A stretch of 10,860 nucleotides of DNA. Origin: Planctomycetota bacterium (GTDB lineage: Bacteria; Planctomycetota; Brocadiia; Brocadiales; Bathyanammoxibiaceae). The position numbers and the translations under genes are program-made. The notes under the pieces are model-generated. The model ran no database searches. It worked only from the letters and a program-made list of their open reading frames with translations, and had not been told where the DNA came from. The stretch is from positions 1 through 10,860 of the forward strand of contig JAUVQR010000028.1 in assembly GCA_030598065.1 (NCBI GenBank), given 5' to 3'. Below, piece by piece: positions 1 to 5,898 of the stretch (position 1 is its first letter; the number at the start of each line of letters is the position of its first letter).

Positions 1-361
1 GGCGTTGGCGATACGATAACGGGCTCGGGCCATGTCTTTCACCGTACGTAGTCCCCTCGCCTACAATCTGACCCTCGTTATTTATGCCATATGCAAATTC
101 TAGAACCCAGCAATACCCTGTGGAAAGCCGTTCGTTCAGGTCTTGCATCCCATTGGTGCTGTCCCAGAGAAAGGCGTGGGACTCGCCGCTGCTGGTATCT
201 GTAAAGCCTACCACATGGCCAGAGTCGTTGATGCCAATGGCTGCGCTCGAACTGCCGCCGAAGGTGCCGAGGTCGATGATGACACACAGCCCGTAAGAGG
301 GCTTGGCATTAAAGATAAGGAACGATGCAGAATACAGGAAGAAATACAGACACTCTTTTAC
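1..361 (-). CDS. HAF-repeat extracellular protein, N-terminal part, start codon unclear (runs off left edge)
   Basis: On the minus strand an open frame runs from 361 down past the left edge. From about 274 it reads DLGTFGG, then SSSAAIGINDSGHVVGF, then SHAFLWDSTNGMQDL, then YGINNEGQIVGEG. This is the pattern of HAF-family repeats (GINxxGxVVG and HAFLW motifs), seen in secreted bacterial proteins of unknown function that often resemble a beta-propeller. Ahead of the repeats lies a hydrophobic stretch (LYFFLYSASFLIF) ending near AKPSYG, which looks like a signal peptide. No ATG, GTG or TTG lies in frame before the hydrophobic stretch. An in-frame TAA sits at 362-364, and the nearest upstream in-frame start is a TTG at 392-394, beyond that stop. 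The gene may therefore have a broken leader, use a rare start (for example CTG at 347-349), or carry a sequence error. The family call is sound; intactness is uncertain. The C-terminus, which could show a sorting signal, lies outside the window. Confidence 0.62.
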
Positions 362-364
362 TTA

Positions 365-557
365 TGGTGCTTTTCTCGGTAATACGGTGGTCAATTCGGT
401 AGAACGTTATATATAGTTTAACCTTTTTAGTATCAATGCGTTATTTCAGACCCAGTTTTTTAGCTCCACGGTAGACATTAAAAGACTAACTTAAATAATG
501 GTACTAACAGTGGGGGAAGGTCACAAGACGCCATCAATGTGATAAACAGTACCATAA
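365..557. other. Gene-free, AT-richer intergenic stretch between two decayed minus-strand genes
   Basis: I see no convincing coding sequence, RNA gene or terminator here. Base composition is visibly more AT-rich than the operon to the right. It contains the inverted-repeat segment annotated separately at 498-555. Around 449-475 there is a stretch with a run of T (cccagttttttagctcc) that is reminiscent of insertion-sequence ends, but no partner end was found in the window, so this is only a suspicion. The stretch replaces what should be the 3' two thirds of the neighbouring YjbQ gene, which suggests past rearrangement. Confidence 0.5.
498..555. repeat. 58-bp segment bounded by 8-bp perfect inverted repeat
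   Basis: ATGGTACT at 498-505 is exactly mirrored by AGTACCAT at 548-555, with 42 nt between. AT-rich flanks (aaata on the left, tattt on the right) extend the symmetry loosely. The right arm lies 2 nt beyond the stop codon of the truncated YjbQ fragment. The arrangement would fit a small non-autonomous element or the scar of an insertion, but an 8-bp repeat is short and could be chance. No open frame of note lies inside. Confidence 0.35.
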
Positions 558-698
558 CTATTTTTGTTTGGCCGAGACCAGCACCAGCCCTTCCATTATA
601 CCGCTCTTTCTGACCGCCTCAGCCACCTTGTCGGTCAAGTTGAAGTACTGTCTTCTCGCGTCCGCGTTGAACCACAGGTACTCCGTGTGCGACTTCAT
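558..698 (-). pseudogene. Truncated YjbQ/UPF0047 family gene (N-terminal 43 codons only)
   Basis: From the Met at 698 the product starts MKSHTEYLWFNADARRQYFN and continues LTDKVAEAVRKSGIMEGLVLVSA, the characteristic N-terminus of the UPF0047/YjbQ family (about 130-140 residues; some members have thiamine phosphate synthase activity). In the family the next residues are MHITA or similar, followed by the conserved body with metal/active-site histidines. Here the frame instead reads KQK and stops at 558-560, giving 46 residues. The start is fixed by a strong Shine-Dalgarno (GGAGG, complement of 707-711) 8 nt upstream. The longer open frame back to 803 adds a tail unlike the family and is not favoured. 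No continuation of the family was found in other frames downstream, so the 3' part is lost rather than frameshifted. The product is almost certainly non-functional. Confidence 0.75.
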
Positions 699-792
699 CC
701 TGAAAACCTCCGTTCGGTAAAAGGTGATAGCGACGGTATTTAGTCGACGCTTGTATTGACGGTCGAAAGGAAGAGACGAAGCTCCTTTTGGG

Positions 793-820
793 TTGACCCT
801 CATGTTGCAGTGCTTATAAT
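793..820 (+). promoter_or_regulatory. Predicted sigma-70-type promoter of the solute-synthesis/transport operon
   Basis: TTGACC at 793-798 and TATAAT at 815-820 are separated by 16 nt, a near-consensus -35/-10 pair on the plus strand. Transcription would begin near 827, about 23 nt before the first gene. No clear operator was seen. All following genes are co-directional with gaps of 26 nt or less, so this is the best candidate for the operon promoter. Confidence 0.6.
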
Positions 821-849
821 AGTAATGAAATCATTCTAAACGTGACGGC

Positions 850-1668
850 ATGCGCGAGCAACAATGTTATATTATTTTCTCAGACCTGGACGATACGTTG
901 CTGAGCCACGCCGACTACTCGTGGGAAGAGGCGATGCCCGCCTTGGAGACCGTCAGGGAGAGAGGCATTCCCCTGATTTTGTGTTCAAGCAAGACGCAGG
1001 CGGAGATTGAGTTGTACCGGCGCAGGCTTGAAAATGAACACCCATTCATATCTGAAAACGGCGGTGGCATATTTGTGCCTGTCGGCTACAGGGGGTTTAG
1101 GCCGCCGCACTTCGACAAGGTTCAAGACGGCTATTGGGTGGTGAGCCTGGGGGTCGAATACCCGTCGCTGGTGACGGCCCTTGAAGGTATCAGGAAAAGG
1201 ACCGGGTTAAGGATTAAGGGCTTTTCGGACATGAGCGACGATGAAGTGGCCCGGCTGACTGGCCTTGGTATTGACGAGGCCCGGCTTGCCAGAAAGCGGC
1301 AGTACGATGAACCTTTTATTGTTGAGGGTGACGCGGGCGGACTTGCGGAGGCGGTAAAGGCGGAGGGGCTGGAGTACACGGAAGGTGGAAGGTTCTTCCA
1401 CCTGATGGGCGGCGTGGACAAGGGCGTTGCTACCGTGAAGCTGACCGAGATCTACAGGGAAAACTGCCCGGATGTAGATGTTGTTACCGTTGGAATAGGG
1501 GATAGTCTGAACGACCTTCCAATGCTTAGGTCGGTTGACATAGCCGTTCTTGTGAAAGGGCCTGGAGGCGAACACGAACGGAGGGTGGTTGTAGACGGAC
1601 TCATACGTGCCGAGGGAATAGGGCCTAAGGGTTGGAACGACGCGGTGCTCAAAATCATTACGCAGTAA
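850..1668 (+). CDS. gpgP: Glucosyl/mannosyl-3-phosphoglycerate phosphatase (HAD superfamily, MpgP/GpgP type)
   Basis: 272 residues. HAD motif I is DLDDT at 12-16 (nucleophile D12, acid D14), motif II is SSK at 46-48, ENGGG lies at 69-73, the motif III lysine is K191 in GVDKG, and motif IV is GDSLND at 217-222. The GGVDKG stretch and a C-terminal GPKGWNDAV are typical of the mannosyl-3-phosphoglycerate phosphatase family, a Cof/HAD-IIB branch. The family removes the phosphate from mannosyl- or glucosyl-3-phosphoglycerate to give the free glycosylglycerate in the cytoplasm. Because the next gene is a GT81 glucosyl-3-phosphoglycerate synthase, the substrate here is most likely glucosyl-3-phosphoglycerate. 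The ATG at 850 sits seven codons before the core beta-strand, as usual for the family, though its Shine-Dalgarno is weak. It is the first gene after the promoter at 793-820. Confidence 0.9.
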   Translation: MREQQCYIIFSDLDDTLLSHADYSWEEAMPALETVRERGIPLILCSSKTQAEIELYRRRLENEHPFISENGGGIFVPVGYRGFRPPHFDKVQDGYWVVSLGVEYPSLVTALEGIRKRTGLRIKGFSDMSDDEVARLTGLGIDEARLARKRQYDEPFIVEGDAGGLAEAVKAEGLEYTEGGRFFHLMGGVDKGVATVKLTEIYRENCPDVDVVTVGIGDSLNDLPMLRSVDIAVLVKGPGGEHERRVVVDGLIRAEGIGPKGWNDAVLKIITQ

Positions 1669-1694
1669 GTTTTTGAACTGAGGGAGGTACAGAC

Positions 1695-2903
1695 ATGGCG
1701 GATTTTTGCCAAAATGGCGATATTACCACGCTGCACCGGATGGGTGAAGACCGGTTGGATAGACTGGAGTCCGACCTGATGCGTTACTCCAGAAGGAGAC
1801 CGATTGCGCTTGTCCTCCCGACTATTTACGCTGAGCTGGAAGGGACGGCCCTGCCGAACATTGTTAAGGAACTCACCAACGTCAAATACATTGACCAGAT
1901 AATAATAGCGCTGGGAAGGTTCACCGAAGATCAATATAAACACGCAAAGGAGTTCTTCGCCCCGCTTCCTCAGGACGTGAAACTTATACACAACGACGGC
2001 GAACGGATAAAGAAGCTGTATTACCTGTTGGACACTGAGGGTATTTCTGCCGGACCGGACGGGAAAGGCAGATCGGCGTGGCTGGCGTATGGATATATAC
2101 TGGCAAAAGACAGGGCAAGGATTATCGTGCTCCACGACTGCGACATCCTTACATACGACAGGGAGTTCCTGGCCAGGTTGTGCTATCCGGTAGCCAACCC
2201 TCACCTGGATTTTGAGTTCTGCAAGGGTTACTACATGCGTGTCACCGACCGCATGCACGGCAGGACCACCAGGTTGTTCGTCGCTCCTTTGGTAAGGGCG
2301 CTGATGCAGCTTTTGGGTAAGCTGGACTATCTGTTATACCTGGACAGCTTCAGGTATCCGCTGGCGGGCGAGTTCTCAATGGTCGCCGACCTGGCCCGCA
2401 TAAACCGTATACCCGGTGACTGGGGCCTGGAGGTAGGCGTTCTCTCTGAGATATACAAGAATTGTTCCAAGAGGCGAATATGCCAGGTTGACCTCTGTGA
2501 GACGTACGAGCACAAGCATCAATCCCTGTCGGCGGAAGACCCGACTACCGGGCTTATGAGGATGGCGGTCGACATCTCAAAATGCCTTTTCAGGACATTG
2601 GCCAGTTCGGGAGTACACTTCAACGAAGGCTTCTTCAGGGCGCTCAAGGCGACGTATTTCACTACGGCCCACAACTTTATAGATAAGTACAGTGACGATG
2701 CCATCATTAACGGGCTCAAATTTGACCGCCACCAGGAGGCGAAGGCCGTGGAGGCGTTCACCAAGGGTCTCAGTATAGCGGGAGAACGGTACAGGGATGA
2801 CCCGACGGGGATGCCGCTCATACCGAACTGGAACAGGATTACCTCCGCAATCCCAAATTTCTTCGAACTTCTTGAAGAGGCCGTGGATGCGGACAACAAG
2901 TGA
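1695..2903 (+). CDS. gpgS: Glucosyl-3-phosphoglycerate synthase (GT81)
   Basis: 402 residues. This GT-A retaining glycosyltransferase transfers glucose from an NDP-glucose to 3-phosphoglycerate, giving glucosyl-3-phosphoglycerate, the first committed step of the two-step glucosylglycerate pathway. The sequence matches the long form of the enzyme known from Persephonella and similar bacteria rather than the shorter mycobacterial type. Visible features are the start ADFCQNGDITTLHRM, the nucleotide-binding strand ALVLPTIYAEL (38-48), the metal-binding DCD at 148-150 in VLHDCDILTYDRE, EFCKGYY (174-180), YPLAGEF (221-227), GDWGLEVG (241-248) and a histidine pair in YEHKHQ (271-276). The start is supported by GGAGG at 1683-1687, 7 nt upstream. 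It lies 26 nt after the phosphatase gene, and its end overlaps the glycerate kinase gene by 17 nt. Family identity is firm; the preferred NDP-sugar is not readable from sequence. Confidence 0.93.
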   Translation: MADFCQNGDITTLHRMGEDRLDRLESDLMRYSRRRPIALVLPTIYAELEGTALPNIVKELTNVKYIDQIIIALGRFTEDQYKHAKEFFAPLPQDVKLIHNDGERIKKLYYLLDTEGISAGPDGKGRSAWLAYGYILAKDRARIIVLHDCDILTYDREFLARLCYPVANPHLDFEFCKGYYMRVTDRMHGRTTRLFVAPLVRALMQLLGKLDYLLYLDSFRYPLAGEFSMVADLARINRIPGDWGLEVGVLSEIYKNCSKRRICQVDLCETYEHKHQSLSAEDPTTGLMRMAVDISKCLFRTLASSGVHFNEGFFRALKATYFTTAHNFIDKYSDDAIINGLKFDRHQEAKAVEAFTKGLSIAGERYRDDPTGMPLIPNWNRITSAIPNFFELLEEAVDADNK

Positions 2904-4233
2904 GCTCAAGAGGGATGCAAAGGACATCTTTAATACGGCGCTTAAGGCGATAGACCCCTCCCGGCTTGTAAGAGAAGCTGTCAGGTTAGACGGGCACAGC
3001 CTGGACGTGGCTGGAAGGCGGTATGACCTTCGAGACGTTGAGCGGGTCTTCTTGATAGCCATCGGTAAGGCCGCGGCGCCTATGGCCGGTGCGCTGGAAG
3101 GTATTTTGGGGAATAGGCTGAGTGGTGGCATAGTTGTAGCGAAGTATGGTTACGGGCTGCCGTTGAGCAGGGTCAGGGTAATTGAAGCAGGACACCCGGT
3201 TCCCGATAAAAATAGTGTAAAGGCGAGCAGGGCCGTGCTTCATCTGGCTGCAGGCGCAGGCAAACGAGACCTTGTCTTTTGCCTGCTGTCGGGAGGAGGC
3301 TCCGCGCTGCTTTGCGGTCTGCCGGATGAAATAACGATTAGTAACCTAAAGACCCTCACAAGGCTGTTGCTTGCATCGGGCGCTGACATAAAGGAAATGA
3401 ATACGGTCAGAAAACACGCGTCACTGATTAACGGTGGCCGGTTGGCCAAGGCTATATACCCGGCGGCCATTGTTAATCTCATAGTCTCCGACGTCGTTGG
3501 AGACAAGCTTGACACGGTGGCGTCGGGTCCGACGCTGCCGGTTGGGAACCGTTTTCGGGACGCTATTGACGTATTGACCAGGTACGGCCTTACGAAGAAG
3601 GTGCCGCGAGGCGTTTACAGATACATGCAAATGGGGTTAAGGCGGCCGGCGTCTGAGGGGCCCGGGAGGAGCGCCCCGTGCTTTAAGCGTTGCCAGACCC
3701 ATCTGCTGGGCAGCAACGTCATAGCGCTTGAGGCGGCGGAGAGACGCGCGAAGTTGCTCAGTTTTAACAGTATGATATTTAGTTCTTCGATTACCGGTGA
3801 GGCCAGGCAGGTGGCGTCTGTGATGGTTTCGATGGCCAACGAGGTGCTTGAACATGGTAGGCCGGTTAAGAGACCGGCCTGCATGATTGCGGGTGGAGAG
3901 ACCACTGTCACCGTTGAGGGAAACGGCCTGGGGGGCAGAAACCAGGAGTTTGCCCTGGCCGCCGCACTGGAGTTGGACGGGTGTCATGATATAAAGGGGA
4001 ATGTGGTGGTGTTGAGCGGCGGCACCGACGGCACCGACGGCCCGACCGACGCGGACGGCGCGATAGTGGATACCAATACATGCGGAAGGGCGAAGAAGAG
4101 GTTTAAGCTGGATGCGGCAGACTACCTTCGAAGAAACGATTCCTATCACTTTTTCAAAAGAGCGGGTGGACACCTTATCACGGGCCCTACGCGTACCAAC
4201 GTAATGGATATAATGATGGCCCTAATTGCATAG
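2887..4233 (+). CDS. Glycerate kinase, MOFRL/GckA family (probable glycerate 2-kinase)
   Basis: 448 residues from the ATG at 2887, which has a GAGG a few bases upstream and begins RTTSELKRDAKDIF, the family's usual N-terminus; a longer frame from 2797 inside gpgS is not favoured. Domain order is an N-terminal DUF4147 domain with IAIGKAAAPM (57-66, K61), LSGGGSALL (134-142), MNTVRKH (171-177), SDVVGD (201-206) and SGPT (213-216), then a C-terminal MOFRL domain with GGETTVTV, GLGGRNQE, GGTDGTDGPTD and TGPTRTNVMD. These enzymes use ATP to phosphorylate D-glycerate, usually to 2-phosphoglycerate. In this operon the kinase could recycle glycerate released from glucosylglycerate, or control how much D-glycerate is available to the downstream glycosyltransferase. 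It overlaps gpgS by 17 nt, implying translational coupling. All recognisable catalytic motifs are present. Confidence 0.92.
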   Translation: MRTTSELKRDAKDIFNTALKAIDPSRLVREAVRLDGHSLDVAGRRYDLRDVERVFLIAIGKAAAPMAGALEGILGNRLSGGIVVAKYGYGLPLSRVRVIEAGHPVPDKNSVKASRAVLHLAAGAGKRDLVFCLLSGGGSALLCGLPDEITISNLKTLTRLLLASGADIKEMNTVRKHASLINGGRLAKAIYPAAIVNLIVSDVVGDKLDTVASGPTLPVGNRFRDAIDVLTRYGLTKKVPRGVYRYMQMGLRRPASEGPGRSAPCFKRCQTHLLGSNVIALEAAERRAKLLSFNSMIFSSSITGEARQVASVMVSMANEVLEHGRPVKRPACMIAGGETTVTVEGNGLGGRNQEFALAAALELDGCHDIKGNVVVLSGGTDGTDGPTDADGAIVDTNTCGRAKKRFKLDAADYLRRNDSYHFFKRAGGHLITGPTRTNVMDIMMALIA

Positions 4234-4243
4234 CATTAGAAAA

Positions 4244-4248
4244 GGAGG
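4244..4248 (+). promoter_or_regulatory. Strong Shine-Dalgarno that bears on the start of the following glycosyltransferase
   Basis: GGAGG within AAAGGAGGTC is one of the strongest ribosome binding sites in the window. It is only 2 nt from the ATG at 4251 but 5 nt from the in-frame GTG at 4254, so the true start may be the GTG one codon later. Confidence 0.6.
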
Positions 4249-4250
4249 TC

Positions 4251-5492
4251 ATGGTGAAGTTTAGTACGGCGTTGAGGCGTTATCCTCGCAGAAGGATTGA
4301 GAAGATTGATAACGTCGACCTGGTGGTAGGCATTCCATGTTATAACAACGACGGTACGATCGCTCACGTGGTTAAGACGGTCGGCCAGGGCCTTTCCACG
4401 TATTTTCCCAAGGAGAGGTCCTTGGTCATCGTGTGTGACGGGGGCTCTACGGACGATAGCCGCGAAGAGGCAATCGCCATACCGGTTGAACCGTATATTG
4501 AGAAGCTGATAACAATATATAGGGGAGTTCCCGGAAAGGGTTCGGCGCTGAGGGGGATATTCGAGGTGTCAGAGTACCTGGACGCCAGGGTCTGCGCGGT
4601 ATGTGACTCAGACCTGAGGTCCATTACGCCGGAATGGATAAAAAACCTGATAGGTCCTATCGAACAGGAGGAGTACCAGGTAGTTACCCCTTACTACAGG
4701 CGCTACAAGTTTGACGGAACCATTACGAACAACGTGGTCTATTGTCTTACAAGGGCTCTGTACGGGCGCAGGGTAAGGCAGCCCATCGGCGGCGATTTTG
4801 CCTTCTCGCGTAAGTTTATCAAGACCTGTATGCAGGAGGATGTCTGGGATACGGACGTAGGCAGGTTCGGGATTGACATATGGCTTACAACTACGGCTAT
4901 AGTAAAGGACTTCAGGATGTGCCAGGCGCGTCTGGGTGTAAAGGTACACGATGCAAAAGACCCCGGTGAGGCGCTGGGCGCAATGTTCAGACAGGTTGTC
5001 TCCACACTCTTCAACCTTATGGAAGAGCACTACGATTTCTGGAAAGACGTCAAGAAGAGCAAGCCCGTTGACCTGGTCGGGGAAGAGCCCAAGGCGGAGC
5101 CACAGAGTTTTCCCGTTAACAAAGAAGTTTTGGTAGAAAACTTCAAGACCGGATTTAACAATTTTGGTGCGCTGTGGAAGACTGTACTCACGAAAAAGGA
5201 TTTCAATGCAGTACAAAAGCTGACTTCTCAGAATGCTGACAATTTCTTTATGGACGAAGACCTGTGGGTGAGGATACTTTACGACTTTGCCGCCACGTTT
5301 CACCATTGGGAGAAGGACAGGTATAAACTGGTTATGCTTATGACGCCGCTGTATTTTGCGCGCATCGCGCATTTTGTCAATCTTACAGAGGATATGGACG
5401 AAGAGGGAGCCGAGAAGATGATAGAGGAGTCCGCCCGCAGGTTTGAAATGGAAAAGGATTATCTATTAGACCGTTGGAAAGCGAAAGAGTAA
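4251..5492 (+). CDS. GT-A glycosyltransferase, glucosylglycerate/mannosylglycerate synthase-like
   Basis: 413 residues. The N-terminal GT2-like fold shows VDLVVGIPCYNND (22-34), VCDGGSTDDS (61-70), GKGSALRG (95-102), a DSD metal site at 119-121 in CAVCDSDLRSITPEW, QPIGGDFAFSR (177-187), FGIDIWL (206-212) and a histidine in KVHDAKDP (231-238). The order DxD, QPxGG, GID and a late H resembles mannosylglycerate synthase (GT78) and single-step glucosylglycerate synthase (Ggs). A helical C-terminal region of about 150 residues follows, as in that group. Likely roles are single-step glucosylglycerate synthesis from NDP-glucose and D-glycerate, or addition of a second hexose to glucosylglycerate. 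The preceding glycerate kinase and gpgS make either plausible; I lean to the Ggs type by analogy with clusters in thermophiles, from memory. No signal peptide or membrane segment is seen, so it is cytoplasmic. It begins 17 nt after the kinase gene. Confidence 0.8.
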   Translation: MVKFSTALRRYPRRRIEKIDNVDLVVGIPCYNNDGTIAHVVKTVGQGLSTYFPKERSLVIVCDGGSTDDSREEAIAIPVEPYIEKLITIYRGVPGKGSALRGIFEVSEYLDARVCAVCDSDLRSITPEWIKNLIGPIEQEEYQVVTPYYRRYKFDGTITNNVVYCLTRALYGRRVRQPIGGDFAFSRKFIKTCMQEDVWDTDVGRFGIDIWLTTTAIVKDFRMCQARLGVKVHDAKDPGEALGAMFRQVVSTLFNLMEEHYDFWKDVKKSKPVDLVGEEPKAEPQSFPVNKEVLVENFKTGFNNFGALWKTVLTKKDFNAVQKLTSQNADNFFMDEDLWVRILYDFAATFHHWEKDRYKLVMLMTPLYFARIAHFVNLTEDMDEEGAEKMIEESARRFEMEKDYLLDRWKAKE

Positions 5493-5496
5493 AACT

Positions 5497-5898
5497 TTGG
5501 CCATAACAAGGACATGTCTAACATTGCTTTTTGCCGCGTCTGTCGCGCTCCACATCTCCTGTGCGACGCCTGGCGACATAGCCAGTCTGGAGGAAAGGGT
5601 TAAAGTAGAGCCTGACAGCGTGCAGGCGCACTATTACCTGGCGCTGGCCTATGTCAATGCGGGGCTTGAATGGGAGGGACAGCGCGACGTGGGTGTGGCC
5701 ACCATCGCCAGCAAGAAGTGGGTCAACAGGGCCATGACGCAGTTTGAGAAGGTCATGGAGCTTGACCCTAAATTTCCTGAACCCCATTACTGGCTTAAGG
5801 TCATTTACAATGCCGAAGGCAAATATGAAGAGGCTGACCGGGAGGCCGAGGTATACGTCAATTTAACGGCACAGGCAAAAAGACGTTACGAAAAATGA
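5497..5898 (+). CDS. Small lipoprotein with TPR-like repeats, function unknown
   Basis: 133 residues from a TTG start 4 nt after the preceding stop; no in-frame ATG precedes the mature part. The N-terminus (TRTCLTLLFAASVALHISC) reads as a lipoprotein signal with Cys22 as the likely acylation site, though the lipobox (HISC) has histidine at -3 and is imperfect. The rest is helical with two TPR-like units: SVQAHYYLALAYVNAG at about 41-56, and AMTQFEKVMELDPKFPEPHY at about 88-107 continuing into WLKVIYNAEGKYEEADREAE. TPRs bind partner proteins. Being lipid-anchored and encoded directly before the binding protein, whose ATG overlaps this stop (ATGA at 5895-5898), it may assist the importer or envelope assembly. 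That is inference; I do not recognise a named family. The tight coupling on both sides supports it being a real gene. Confidence 0.75.
   Translation: MAITRTCLTLLFAASVALHISCATPGDIASLEERVKVEPDSVQAHYYLALAYVNAGLEWEGQRDVGVATIASKKWVNRAMTQFEKVMELDPKFPEPHYWLKVIYNAEGKYEEADREAEVYVNLTAQAKRRYEK

Noticed and set aside
84..382. Plus-strand small open frames of 70 and 79 codons
   Set aside because: They overlap the HAF-repeat reading frame on the opposite strand, which has clear family motifs; the plus-strand products look random.
698..803. Longer N-terminus for the YjbQ fragment starting at 803
   Set aside because: The extra 35 residues do not resemble the family, while the Met at 698 has a good ribosome binding site and the family's usual first residues.
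1452..2258. Long minus-strand open frame of 268 codons
   Set aside because: It lies antisense to the phosphatase and gpgS genes, both clearly coding, and its translation shows no recognisable domain; it is a shadow of GC-biased codon use.
3859..3880. Perfect 8-bp inverted repeat AGGCCGGT / ACCGGCCT with a 6-nt loop, a possible terminator or regulatory hairpin
   Set aside because: It lies inside the glycerate kinase coding region, has no following T-run, and the encoded residues read normally for the family.
4021..4060. Short tandem repetition of ggcaccgacg-like units
   Set aside because: It encodes the conserved GGTDGxDGPTDAxGA motif of the MOFRL domain, so the repetition follows from the protein motif rather than from a DNA repeat element.
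4608..5372. Long minus-strand open frame of 254 codons
   Set aside because: It is antisense to the second glycosyltransferase, whose motifs are unmistakable; the antisense translation has no family character.
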